Shown here: positions 12,070-23,864 of the stretch, piece after piece
Layout: the number at the start of each line of letters is the position of its first letter
How positions within the stretch are numbered: the first letter of the stretch is position 1
NCBI GenBank assembly: GCA_026724425.1
Contig: JAIUCV010000007.1
Span: forward strand, 24,476,280-24,540,279
Source of the DNA: Erythrophleum ivorense
Taxonomy: Eukaryota; Streptophyta; Magnoliopsida; Fabales; Fabaceae
DNA: 64,000 bases
Direction of reading: 5' to 3'
Made by a program: the position numbers and the translations under genes
Notes under the pieces: generated by a model
Database searches by the model: none
What the model was told of the DNA's origin: nothing
Seen by the model: the letters and a program-made list of their open reading frames with translations, nothing else

Positions 12070-13320
12070 TATGACCATGTGGACACAAGAAGAGAGAAGG
12101 GCCACAATGAAAGGTGGATTAGCTTTTATCTCATCATGGGCATAAAAGTGGCATAATTAATATCCAACTAATGCATGAGTTACAATTTTAATAACAAAAT
12201 AAATAGAAACAACCAAGAACAAGCCCTGGGTGCTAGTTTTGGAAGTAGCTTTACCCTTTGGTTGTGAGAGAGAAGCTGCTTTATTTTATTATTTTTTACT
12301 TTTTATTTTTTTTTATTATAATACTACTTTCTCACATTTGCACCCTCTGGTTCACACACAAACTAGAGAGAAACTGCACCGACTAACTTCTCTTTATACG
12401 TTGTTTGATAGAAAGGATTACCAAAACAAAAGATAAATGAATTTTATTTGTTTCCTATTTATTATACATTAAAAAAAGAAAAATAAAATTAACTAGAAAT
12501 GATTAAAAAAATTCATTAGATTCATTTTTTTAGTAATTTCTCCATGGTTAGATAGAAAAAAGGAGGGAAAGGAAGGCAAAAGTTCCTTCTTGATCTCTTC
12601 ACCCCTTTTTATAATAAATATATTTAATTAGGTAGAGTATAATACATAAATTAACTTAACATTTTATTTATATATTTTATTATTTTTCTTGATAAAACTA
12701 AACAAAGGAAAAAATGTATCTTTTTTTTTCAATTGTATGATATCAAATTAAATAAATGATAATTGATTTACATTTTCTCCCTTTTATTTTCTCTTGCATA
12801 TATATATTTTTTCCTTTTTTCTCCTATAATACTAAACAACGTATAAAAGTGCTTTTAACAAATAAAATTAAGCCAACATTTCAATAAAGAAAAAATTAAG
12901 CCAATAATCCCCATACATGTCTATTCAAGTCAAGCATCAAGAATTTGGGCAAGAATTGACAAAATAAAGTTCCTCTTGCCTTGCATGTCTAATTTTTACC
13001 CTTGACGTAAGTGCTTGAAGTAGCCAAACAATTCAAGGCCCTTTCTTTTTCTTTATTTTAATCCATTTGCTACTAGACAATTCAAGTTTACATATTGAAA
13101 TACCCAGTTGTAGGCCATCATTGATTCCTCACTCTAGCATGCACATACTTCAATTTTTAGCATGACACCTATATCACTTACAACCCAATCGCATGAATTT
13201 TTTTATTGTATATTTATTCATCTAGCAAATGGTAAAGTACAAGAAATGCAATTTTGTTTTATATGTAATGGGATTTAGGCGCATATGAGAAAGAATGTTG
13301 ACGAGAAATAAAATCACCCC
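12070..13320 (+). repeat. Long direct repeat X, copy 1
   Basis: This is homologous to 37037-37924 in the same orientation. Shared landmarks in order are AGGTGGATTAGC, TTACAATTTTAATAA, AAATAGAAACAA, GATCTCTTCACC-like, TTGATTCCTCACTCTAGCAT, TAGCATGACACCTATATCAC and GAAATAAAATCA at the right end. Copy 1 carries two extra segments (about 12237-12395 and 12980-13125). The repeat ends exactly where LINE-2's leader begins. It is non-coding. Confidence 0.8.
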
Positions 13321-13707
13321 TCATAAGTATGATCTCTCTCCCTTGTTAGAGTTCCTTTACAACACCAAGCAGTGAATGATATGGTTTTTGTTTATTAGAT
13401 CCTTGGTTATTTTCCTTATGATCTATTGTTCTTTCTTTTGAATATACTCCTAAGTGAGAATGGAAGTTGATACAGAGTATGCTAAGGTTGATACAAAGGA
13501 TGCATTGGCAGTGTTGAACTGGGAGAATAAGAAGGAACAACATGATGAAGACTGGTACTTATTGGGAAACTATTCACAGGCAAGAATGTCAAGAGGGGCT
13601 ATTAAATCTCTCATCTTGAAAAGTTGAAATGCTAAAGGGAGAGTTACAATGAACATATATATCTATTCAACTTTGAACATGAAGATGATTATGAATGCAG
13701 TTGGAGA
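13321..13707 (+). pseudogene. LINE-2 leader and ORF1 5' part
   Basis: The leader begins at CCCCTCATAAG. A likely start ATG at about 13460 gives MEVDTEYAKVD, then YLLGNYSQARMSRGAIKSL, which follows the DUF4283 pattern of plant L1 ORF1 ('..VGRFLT.....A....I...W'). A stop interrupts it at 13626 in the expected 'SWNAKG' position. It is cut at 13707 by copia-A and continues at 18254 with TVMGFLLNLKTWSP. Confidence 0.7.
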
Positions 13708-13936
13708 TGTTAAATGAAAAATATGTAACAACTTGTGTGAAAACCATTGCTTAATTATTGAATGACTTACTTGGCTATTATATAGCCTTACATATAAACA
13801 AAAAAAAAAAGCTACATAGCAACAACTCCTACGAACATGGCAAGACTATCTTCAAAGTAGCAGAAATATCCCTAAACAAGTGGGATTTTATTGATTCAGT
13901 AAAAATATTTAATAAACAAATAATTTAAGCCTAATA
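13708..13936 (-). repeat. copia-A 3' LTR (229 bp)
   Basis: This aligns over its whole length with 18012-18248. Both begin TGTTAAATGAAAAATATG and end TAAGCCTAATA on the plus strand. The AAAC(A)n tract differs in length and there are scattered, mostly transition, differences. It holds TATATAGCC, possibly promoter-associated on the opposite strand. Confidence 0.92.
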
Positions 13937-13950
13937 AGTCCTCCCTTAAA
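13937..13950 (-). other. copia-A polypurine tract
   Basis: The minus strand reads TTTAAGGGAGGACT directly against the 3' LTR. This is the expected plus-strand primer for an LTR retrotransposon. Confidence 0.8.
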
Positions 13951-13965
13951 GTGAAAGTTTCTAGC

Positions 13966-16900
13966 TTAGTTTATATCAGTTTCAGAGCAAACTCCCAACA
14001 GCTTGTGTAACATACAAAAAGTGTCCAACTTGAGTGGTTTAGTCAATAAATTAACTAATTGCTTCTCTGTATCACAATGCACTAACTCCACAATACTATC
14101 CTTAGTAAGATCTCTCAAGAAGTGAAAACGCACATCTATGTGTTTAGTTCGACCATGCATTATTGGATTCCTTGAGAGTTTGATTGTAGAGCTATTATCA
14201 CAATAAATAACAGTCGGCTTGCACTGATTTTGACCCAGTTTTTCCAACACCCTTCCTAACCATACATCTTAGCATGCATAAGAAGCTGCAGCAATAAATT
14301 TTGCTTCTGTTGTAGACAAACTTACTACAGGTTGTTTCTTTGATAACCAAGAAATTACTCTAGAAATTAACAAGAACACATAACTTGAAGTGCTTTTTCT
14401 ATCCTCCAACTCTCCAGCATAATCACTATCAGTCTAACTAACAAGCTCATCATCTCCTCCCTTCCTATAGAAAATTCCAAAATTAGTTGTTCCTTGTAAA
14501 TATCTTAACACCCTTTTTGTAGCTTGAAGATGAAACTCAGTAGGATTTTCCTTGAATATACTAACAAGACTTACTACAAATATTATATTTGGATGAGTAG
14601 CTATCAAATACATAAGATTGCTTACAATTTGTTTATAGTACATCTTGTCCACCTGCACTCTCCCCTCATTCTTCACCAACTTACACCCAGAAACAATGGG
14701 GTTCTGAACAAAGTTACTTTTATCCATCCCAAATCTTTGCAACACTTCTTATGCATACTTCTTTTGATGAATGAAGATATTGTTAAACCTTTGTATGACT
14801 TCAAGACCAAGAAAATATCTCATTTTACCAAGACATGTCATATTAAATTCATGTTTCATGGAATACTTGAATCTTGCAAACATTAACTCATTGTTTCTTA
14901 TAAAAATGAGATCATCAACATACAGACTTATAATCAGCACATCACTTTTCTTGTTTGAATTGATGAATAAAGTGTGTTCATAATCACACTTTTCAAAACC
15001 TTCTTTGATGAAATAAGCTTCTATATGATTGTACCAGGCTTAAGGTGCTTGCTTAAGCCCATAAAGCACCTTCTTTAACTTATAAACTTTCTCCTCCTTT
15101 CCCTTTTGTACATAACCATAAGGCTACTCCACAAATACTTCTTCACTTAATTTTCCTTATAGAAATGCATATTTCACATCTAGCTAATAAATGATCCACC
15201 CTCTTTGAGCTACAAATGCAACCACCAACCGAATAGTCTCCATGTGTGCCATAAGTGCAAATACTTCTGTGTAATCTAGCCCGTGTTGCTGAGTCCCTTA
15301 GCTACAAGCCTAGCCTTATATTTCTCTATTTCTCCATTTTCATTGAACTTGGTTTTGTACACCCATTTTACGCTAATCTTATTTGCATCATTAGGTAAAT
15401 TCACTAATTCCCATGTATCATTCTTCTATATTGCTTCTATTTTGGCATCCATAGCTTTTCATCATTTATCACTCTTCACAGCTTCATCAAAATGAATTGG
15501 ATTTGCATCAGCAAACATGGCAAAATAAACTTCATAATCTTCTTCAAAAAGTCCTTCTCCTATTTCATAATCTCTCATCCAAATAGGAGGTTTTCTATTT
15601 TGTTGTGCATTCAAGACAGGAGAAGATCTTTCTTGAATTAAAGAGTCAACTACAGTTTCAATTCCTTCTTGTTCATCCACTGCTTCTTCATTTTCTTTTG
15701 GTTGCTCTTCTAAGTTAGCAGAAACAGATTCTTTTCCTTCTTTATTTTCATCACCCCATTATAAATTGCACCAAATGGTATCTTCATACTTCTTGTCCTA
15801 ATCCCAACACTTATCTTCTTTAAATACCACATCTCGACTTATTATAATCTTTTAAGAAATAAGATCATAAAGTTTATAGGTCTTGGACTCTTCACTAACT
15901 CCTAACAAGTTGGCATCTAGCTTAGTTCTTTTACTATCAGGAACATGAACATGAGAAAGACAGCCAAAGACTTTAAAATACTCTACCAAAGGCTTGGCTC
16001 TACTCTACACTTCTTCTAGAGTCATGTTTTTTATTGCCAATGTTAGACTTTGATTTATACATGTAATGCCTAATTTACAACTTCAAGCCAGAATGTCTTT
16101 GAAACTCTCTTTTCTAACACCATACTATGAACCATATTCATAATGGTTTTACTCTTTCATTCAGTAATCCCATTCTACTGGGGTGCATATGCTGCTATCA
16201 ATTGCCTATGTATACCATTTTCATCACAAAAAATAATGAATCATTGTGATGTAAACTCTCTTCCTCGATCAGTATGTAGACTTTTAATACATGAGCTTGT
16301 TTCTTTTTCAACATGAAACTTGAAATTTAAAAAAAAACAACAAAAGCTTCTGATTTCTCTATCAAGAAATAAACTTATATTTTTCTACTAAAATCATCAA
16401 TGAAAGTAAGCAAGTACTTTTCATTATTGTTGGAATTAGGTTGAATGGGGCTACAAATATCCGCATGCACTAGTTGAAGAATGTTACTAGCTCTTCAGGT
16501 GCTCTTCTTAGGAAAAGGATCCCTTTGTAGCTTTCCCACCAAACAATCTTTGCACAGTCTTGAGGGAGACTTAAGCTACGACAAACCATGCACCATTTGC
16601 CTTTATTGAAGAGTCTTTAAGCCATTATAACTTGAATGCCCATATCTACAATGCCAAAGATGTACTATATCTTCTATTATCGTATTGAAACAAGCAGATG
16701 CTATAGGTTGAGCTGTAGCATGCATTGCAAACATCCAATTTGAAGACATTTTTTATTCCATGAATAGCCTCTTTTTAGATGAAATACTTGACATCTTCAC
16801 TGCTTAAACTGAACCATGATCCCTCTTTCTATTAGTTGGCCAATACGTAGCAAGTTATTCTTCAAATTTGGCACATAGAATACACCTGTGATGATCTACC

Positions 16901-17934
16901 TAATCCCATTTATTTGTAGTCTTACATTACCTTTTCCTTGCACAGCCATGCTTGAATTGTCGTCCATCTTCATAGCTTCACTAAATGATCCGTCAAAATC
17001 TAAAAAATATTCCTTCTTTCCACACATATGATTACTGCATCTTAAATCAAGAAACCAAGTGTCTTATTTACTAGCTTGGTTCATCTCCACATATGCCATC
17101 AACAACATTTCTTCTTGGGTTTCTGCATAGTTGGCTTCTATCTCCTTGCTTGGACATTCCCATTGCAAATGTCCTAGTTTTTTATAATTATAGCGTGTCA
17201 CATTGGCTTTATCAAAGGGCTATCTACCTCGTCCTCATCCTTGGCCATGATTATTGCCACGTCCATGACCTCTTCCTCTAAATAGAGCACCTTAAGTAAT
17301 TTGCAAAAGCATGTTCTTCTTCAACATGAGAACTCATCCTCTATTCATGAACAAGCGACTTTGTAGCTCATCAATAGTTAAGGTGTTTATATCTATAGAC
17401 TCCTTAATGAAACATATAACATGTTCAAACTTGGAAGTCATGGATCTCAAGATCTTCTCAACAACATATAAATTATCCATACACTCACCATTAATTTTCA
17501 TCTTATTGACAATGGAAAGTGTACAAGCAAAATAATCGTTCACTAATTCTCCTATATTCATGTGAAGAGTTTCAAATTCTTTTCTCAAAACTTGCAAATG
17601 ACTACATCTGACTCATGATGTACCTTGGTATTTCTACATCATAGATTCCCAAATATCCTTTGTCGTATCCTTATTGATGATCGTCTTCAAGATAGAATGA
17701 TTTAAAGCATGAAATAGGTAGTTCTTTTCTTTTAGATCTTTTAGCCGCTGATCATCAATATGCTTCTTCTGAGCATCTGTAAGAGTACCTTTTGCTACTA
17801 TAGGTACCCCAATGTTCTACCAATCCCTAATACACCTTGGAACGCAAGAAGTTTTTCATAAGTATTGCCCAATTATCATAATGTCCATCGAACTTTGGAA
17901 CTGTTGGTTGTACCCATGAACCTTTTGTCGTCAT
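13966..17934 (-). pseudogene. copia-A gag-pol remnant
   Basis: Reading leftward: gag from about 17934 (MTTKGSWVQPTVPKFDGHYD) to about 17334, with 'NEYFACTL'-type motifs. A protease/zinc-knuckle zone lies at about 17300-16950, with CSNHMCGK just upstream of DFDGSF. Integrase core includes TFIDDFSRKI near 16390-16420. The integrase-RT linker is at 15462-15680. RT has YVDDLIF at about 14900 and the YLI..HPNI block at 14434-14745. The RNase H end is at 13966-14250 (CDNSSTIKLS, KHIDVRFHFLRD, LTKPLK). Multiple stops and frameshifts make it non-functional. Confidence 0.88.
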
Positions 17935-17996
17935 ATTGCAGTAATAGAAAACACAGAAAGCTGTTGCTTCCAAAATAATCAGGCCTAATGAACCAA

Positions 17997-18007
17997 CTCT
18001 GATACCA
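17997..18007 (-). other. copia-A primer binding site (tRNA-Met)
   Basis: TGGTATCAGAG on the minus strand, four bases inside the 5' LTR, is complementary to the 3' end of plant initiator tRNA-Met. Confidence 0.9.
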
Positions 18008-18011
18008 TAGT

Positions 18012-18248
18012 TGTTAAATGAAAAATATGCAATAGCTTGCATGAAAACCACTGCTTAATTATTGAATGACTTACTTGGCTATTATATAGCCTTACACATA
18101 AACAGAAAAAATAAAATAAAAGCCACGTAGCAACACACTCCTAAGAACGTGACAAGACTATCTTCAAAGCAACCAAAATATCCCTAAACAAGTGGGATTT
18201 TATTAACTCAATAAAAATATTAAATAAACAAATAATCTAAGCCTAATA
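18012..18248 (-). repeat. copia-A 5' LTR (237 bp)
   Basis: This is the partner of 13708-13936. It is followed on the plus strand by AGAGA, the mutated TSD. Confidence 0.92.
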
Positions 18249-18991
18249 AGAGAGATAGCTCGTAGACGGTGATGGGCTTCTTGCTTAATCTCAAGACTTG
18301 GTCACCATTATTGAATTTTAAGGAGGTGAATTTCTCTACCTGTCCTTTTTTAGACCCAATTCCACGGACTACCAAAAGAAGGAATGTCAAGGAAGAATAT
18401 GATCAAATTAGGAAAATTAGGAGAGAGTATGTGATGTGATTGCCTATGGAGATCCTCGCTTAAATGGTTGTATAGTTAGTAAGGGTTCATTTTGAAGTTG
18501 ATCCTAGACGAGTGGTTTTATGCAAGATTGAATGATTTTTTTTACGAAATTGTATATAATATTTATTATATTTTTATTACTATTTATTCATTATTATTCA
18601 ATAATGTTTATTTGTTGTTTGATTTAAATTAAAGTAAAAACAAAAAAAGATCTTTTTTTTTAATTTACAAAATTACCTTTTTTTTATTTTTGGGTTCTCA
18701 GGCATAACCTTCCAAAGATATGGGTGGAAGTTAAATATGAGAACTTACAAAATTATTGTAATTTTTGTGGGAGAATTGGCCATGATCAAATAACCTGTGA
18801 GTATGGAAAAACTATGTCTCAGTCGGATAATAGCAAATTAATGTTTGGTGCGAGTTTTGGGGTTCCGCCAATAAATTAGCTTCAAATATAATCCATATCA
18901 CAGAGGGGACTCAAAGATCTAAAGTTCCTTATGACAGTGCATTTGAGTGTGGCTTCCACTCTTCTCATGGATGTACTGGTGATGGATCCTC
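18249..18991 (+). pseudogene. LINE-2 ORF1 middle, with zinc knuckle
   Basis: The DUF4283 end TVMGFLLNLKTWSP is at about 18265. A diverged low-complexity stretch follows (18540-18680), then KIWVEVKYENLQNY and the knuckle CNFCGRIGHDQITC at 18757-18798. The context 'V.VKYE.L..YC..CG..GH....C' is diagnostic for L1 ORF1. It is cut at 18991 by the chromodomain gypsy. Confidence 0.8.
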
Positions 18992-19196
18992 TGATAGACA
19001 TTGTAATTATTTTAATGGCAATTTAGTAATTTTAATGTAACTACTTCCCGTTATATTCTATTAGCACGTTGGTTCATATGGGGTGGGGCGGGAATAGAGG
19101 AGGCACGTGAATTGTAACCTATTCTTCGTCTCAAGTTTCTCTTCTATTCTTCTTCTCCTTCTCCATTCTACCCTCTTCTTTCTCGGTACTGTGTCA
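18992..19196 (+). repeat. Chromodomain gypsy 5' LTR
   Basis: It runs TGATAGACATTG to ACTGTGTCA. A pyrimidine-rich 3' half precedes the PBS. Confidence 0.95.
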
Positions 19197-19197
19197 T

Positions 19198-19209
19198 TGG
19201 TATCAGAGC
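19198..19209 (+). other. Chromodomain gypsy primer binding site
   Basis: TGGTATCAGAGC begins one base after the LTR and is complementary to initiator tRNA-Met. Confidence 0.92.
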
Positions 19210-19218
19210 AAATGATCC

Positions 19219-22200
19219 ATGGCCAACGGAACTAGATCACAAACTGATGTTCGGGAGGCTGAGGATCAATTGAGGACTGAGTTGAACCATCAATTTAATG
19301 TGATGGAACAACAGTAGGTGGTTTACAAGAAGTTGTGCGAGGATTAGCATTACAACTGGTAGAGGTGACGAATGGGAATCGCGATCGTGCTCATATGGAG
19401 AATCGGGGTGCAGCAACTGATTACCAAATTCCAACTCACTTTACTAAGGTCAAGTTTCTGAAGTTCAGCGAAAACGATGTGACTGGATGGATCTCAAAAT
19501 GTGAATGATTTTTCCTATTGGACGAGACTCCATAAACTAACAAGGTGATGTTAGCTAGTTTGTCTTTATCTGAAGTTGCTTAGAAATGGTTCCAATCGTT
19601 TGAGAGAAACCGTCAAGGTCAATTGAATTGGACAATGTTTGTGGAAGCTGTCAAAATTCACTTCGAACCATTACATGATGATTCGTTGGAAGAATTAATA
19701 CAGCTAAAGCAGAAGGACTCGCTATCCTAATTCCAAGCTAAGTTTGATGATCTTATATGTAAGGTGGAGCTCTCCGAAACTCAGAAGTTGAGTTGCTATT
19801 TAGGAGCCCTTAAACCAGAACTGGCAATAGGGGTTAATCTACTCTATCCCCAAACCCTATTAAAAGTAATAAGGTTGGCTAAATTGCAAGAGATGAATAT
19901 TCAACTCATGCAAAAGTCTATAGGGGCAGGACTAGGGGATAGTTGGAGATCCCAAACGCTAAAAAGGTTTTATGGTGCTTTTGATAAAGCTAAGGGCATA
20001 TCAAAGAATGGGAGGTGGAATTCCAATTTTTAAGAGAATACATCTAAGGGAATACTAGGTAAACTAAATGTTCGATTTCAAGAGAAGCTAACACCTGAAA
20101 AGTTAAAGGATCACCATGCAAGGAACCTCTGTTACTTCTGCCATGAGAAGTTTACCCTGGATATGATTGTCCTAAAAGGAAGCGAATGCAAGTATATTTA
20201 ATGGAAGTGGAAGAGGAAGCAAGGGAAGGTGCGAAAATGCAAGAAGCTGATGGAGTGGAAGAAGCTAAGATAGGAGCTCCAGCTGAAGAGGAACATCCTG
20301 TCATATCTCTCAATGCTCTCTCGGGTAATGCTGTATATCCTACTATGAGAATAACCGGTAGATATGGTAAGAAGCCATTACACATATTGATAGACAACTC
20401 ACAACTTCCTAAGCGAAACCATAGGTGATGAAGGAATTTGGAAAATAAAACCCATTCAAGCTGTGACAGTTACAATAGCTGATGGTAATCAAATCCAAGG
20501 AAAGAGAGGATGCGAAGGTTTGAAATGGATCACCCAAGGTGTGGAGTTTGAAGCTGATGTTATTTTGCTTCCTTTGGTAGGATGGGACATGGTGTTAGAG
20601 GTATGCAGTGGATGAGGGAGCTCGAAGTTATTCAAATGGACTGCAAAAACTTAGTGATGGAGTTCGAATGGAAGGGGGAAAGAGTTCGGATCACAACTGC
20701 TAGTGAAGGAAAGAATAAAGTAATCAATGAACAAAAATTATTGAGAATAATGACCACCCAAGCTACCCATTCTATGCTGCAACTTATTCCCTGTAATCAA
20801 AATTCCAATTGCTATGCATTGACGTCTATGCAGCAGGACCCTGTTCCAAAGGCTGTGACAGAACTTATTTGAGAATTTAAGGATATCTTTGCTAATCCTA
20901 AGGGTCTACCTCCCAGTAAATGTGCATCCATATAGATACCCTCCCATGCAAAAGGATGTGATTGAAGGACTGGTGAAAGAATTACTAGACTCAAGGGTCA
21001 TTCAACCTAGTAATTCTCTTTTTGCTTCCCCGGTAGTATTAGTCAAGAAAAGGGATGGTAGTTGGAGAATGTACGTGGACTACCGAGCGCTCAACAAAGC
21101 TACTATTTGAAATTGTTTCCTAATTCCCCTCATTAATGACTTATTGGATGAGTTGGGAAGAGCCAAGGTTTTCACCAAGTTAGATTTGAGGGCGGGTTAT
21201 CACCAAGATCAAATGAAAACTGAAGACATCCCTAAAACAGCATTTCAAATGCACTTTAGGCATTATGAATATTTGGTTATGCCATTCGGATTGACTAATG
21301 CTCCGTCAACTTTCCAAGGAATAATGAACACCATATTCCATGAGCTACTGAGAAAATATGTTCTGGTATTTTTTGACGACATCTTAATATACAGTGAGGA
21401 TATTGGAGCTCATGTGCATCACTTAAAGACAGTATTCAAAATTTTAAGATAGCATCAATTCTATGTGAAGCATAGTTAATGTTCTTTTGCTACTATGCGG
21501 ATTAATTACTTGGGACATATCATTACAAATGAGGGAGTATCTGCTGATCCTGAAAAGATTCAAGTTGTTTCAAAGTGGCCTACTCCCACCAATATCAGTG
21601 AATTAAAAGGATTCTTGGGGCTGTCAGGATATTACCAAAGATTCATTAAGGGATATGGAATGATTGCTAAGCCCTAGCTGATCTCTTAAAAAGGGACAAC
21701 TTCGGGTAGAATGACACAGCTGAAATAGCTTTTAAAGAGCTCAAGGCTGCTTTAACTAAAGCTCCAGTACTTGCTCTACCGAAGCTAGATCAATCTTTTA
21801 TTATTGAAACTGATGCCTCAAGTGTTGGAATTGGCGCTGTGCTTATGCAGAATGGTCATCCGGTGGCTTATGCTAGTAAGGTGCTCTCCCCTAGAAATCG
21901 GTTGTTATCTGTGTACAATCGGAAATTATTCGCCATTGTTTATGCTGTCGGCAAATGGCACCAATACTTAAGCATTCGGCCCTTCACCATCTTGACAGAT
22001 CAGAGGAGCTTGAAATATCTTTTGGAACAACGTCTTTCAACACCTTCCCAATACAATTGGATTACTCGACTAATGGGGCTTCAATATGAGATTAGCTACA
22101 AGAAGGAAAAAGACAATTTAGCTGCAGATGCTCTGTCTCAGGCAACCCATGGAGAGCTACTTCATATGAGCCTCTCCTGTATTTCTATTGACTTATGATA

Positions 22201-23634
22201 GAGGATTCAAATGCAATGGACAAATGATGCTGACTTGCAACGCATCATAACTAAAATGGTGCAGAGTCCCACACTTCATCCAAAGTATAGATGGAGAAAT
22301 GGAATATTGACGCGAAATGGCAAACTGGTCACTAGAGCATCTCAAGGGGAACTTAAACAAATTATTCTGCAGTGGCTTCATACTTCCCCTTAAGGGGGCC
22401 ACTCGGGAACAAAAACAACCTTAAAAAGAATTTAATCACTCTTTTACTGGAAGGGAATGTCAAAGGATGTTAAATCCTTCTTGGACAAATGTGAAACCTA
22501 TCTCAGATGCAAGTATGAAATCATAGCATACCCTGGCCCATTGCAGCCCCTACCTACTCCCAATGGCGTATGGCAAAGCTTAGCAATGGATTTTATAGAG
22601 CATCTTCTGAAATCCAATGGCCAAGACACTATATGGGTGATTATCGACAGACTTAGTAAATATGCTCATTTCCTATCCCTGTCTCATCCATTTTCAGCTG
22701 CTCAAGTGGCCCAACTTTTTCTTGATCACATCTACAAGCTGCATGGAGCTCCAGCCAACATAATCAGTGATCGTGACCCAGTTTTCACTAGCCAATTTTG
22801 GCGAGAATTCCTCAACAGGCTTGGGATAACTCAAAATTTATCCACTGCGTACCACCCGTAATCTGACGGTCAGAGTGAGGTGCTGAACCGATGCTTAGAG
22901 CATTATCTGAGAAGTTTTACATGGCAATCAACAAGGGACTAGGCCAAATGGCTACCTTTGGCAGAATGGTGGTATAATACCACATTTCACACAGCCATAG
23001 GAATGACTCCTTATGAGATCATGTATGGACAGCCTCCTCCTTTACAGCTTCCTTATCTGCCATACGAATCTTCTGTTGACATTATTGATCGCAGTTTTAT
23101 AGCTAGGGAGGCAATGATGAAAAAGCTGAAGGAGCACTTACGGGTGGCCGCCGATCGTATGAAGCAGCAAGTAGACAAGCATCGATCTGAAAGGTCCTTT
23201 GTGGTTAGTGATTGGTTTTTTTTTAAACTACAGCCTTACAGGCAATCGTCCCTCGAAAGAAGACCAGTTGCTAAGCTGTCACCACGTTACTTCGATCCCA
23301 ACGAAATCATAGCTAAGGTGGGACAAGTTGCTTATACCTTAAGATTACCTCCCACCACAAGAATCCATCCTACATTCCATGTATCTTTATTGAAGAAATG
23401 CCCAGACCCAGATATTTTAGCATCACCCATCCCAGAGGATTGGAACACAAGACCTGGCCCTCAATCTCCCGAAGCAATTTTGGATAGACGTATAGTGCAG
23501 AGGCAGAATCGAGCAGTGACACGAGTACTTGTTCAATGGCAAGGAAAACCTCCGGAAGAAGCTACTTGGGAATTGTGGTACGACATGCAGAGAAGATTCC
23601 CCAACTTTGGCCAAGTTGTTCACCCATGGGGATA
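19219..23634 (+). pseudogene. Chromodomain gypsy gag-pol remnant
   Basis: Gag starts near 19212-19219. A knuckle-like CYFCHEKF is at about 20130-20170. Protease near 20330-20400 reads HILIDN where the active LIDSG would be. RT spans 20890-21690 with DGSWRMYVDYRALNK, TKLDLRAGYHQ, MPFGLTNAPSTFQ and FFDDILIYS. RNase H is at 21780-22190 (ETDASSVGIGAVLMQ, LTDQRSLKYL). Integrase runs 22210-23300, with AMDFIEHL, ISDRDPVF and the NRLGI...YHP block. The chromodomain at about 23480-23590 has RVLVQWQGKPPEEATWE. Several stops and frameshifts separate these blocks. Confidence 0.93.
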
Positions 23635-23644
23635 AGGGTGATTT

Positions 23645-23659
23645 TGAGGGGCGGGTAGT
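23645..23659 (+). other. Chromodomain gypsy polypurine tract
   Basis: TGAGGGGCGGGTAGT abuts the 3' LTR. Confidence 0.8.
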
Positions 23660-23864
23660 TGATAGATATTATAATTATTTTAATGGCAATTTAGTAATTT
23701 CAATGTAACTACTTCCCGTTATATTCTGTTAGCATGTTGGTTCATATGGGGTGGGGCGGGAACAGAGGAGGCACGTGAATTGTAACCCATTCTTTGTCTC
23801 AAGTTTCTCTTCTATTCTTCTTCTCCTTCTCCGTTCTACCCTCTTCTTTCTCGATACTGTATCA
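23660..23864 (+). repeat. Chromodomain gypsy 3' LTR
   Basis: It runs TGATAGATATTA to ACTGTATCA, collinear with 18992-19196. Confidence 0.95.

Larger units (their letters stand above)
13708..18248 (-). mobile_element. copia-A: complete but dead Ty1/copia element (4.54 kb)
   Basis: The LTRs are 13708-13936 and 18012-18248. The 5-bp TSD is GGAGA (13703-13707) and AGAGA (18249-18253). The PBS at 17997-18007 reads TGGTATCAGAG on the minus strand (initiator tRNA-Met), and the polypurine tract is at 13937-13950. Gag, protease, integrase, RT and RNase H follow in copia order. Outer termini TGTTA...TAATA are a C-to-T variant of TGTTA...TAACA. It is inserted in LINE-2 ORF1. Confidence 0.92.
18992..23864 (+). 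mobile_element. Chromodomain Ty3/gypsy element (4.87 kb), complete but dead
   Basis: Two 205-bp LTRs (18992-19196, 23660-23864), PBS 19198-19209 (TGGTATCAGAGC), polypurine tract 23645-23659, and TSD TCCTC (18987-18991) / TTCTC (23865-23869). The order gag, PR, RT, RNase H, IN, chromodomain defines a chromovirus-type Ty3/gypsy. The two LTRs differ at about 11 positions by eye, all transitions. Confidence 0.95.
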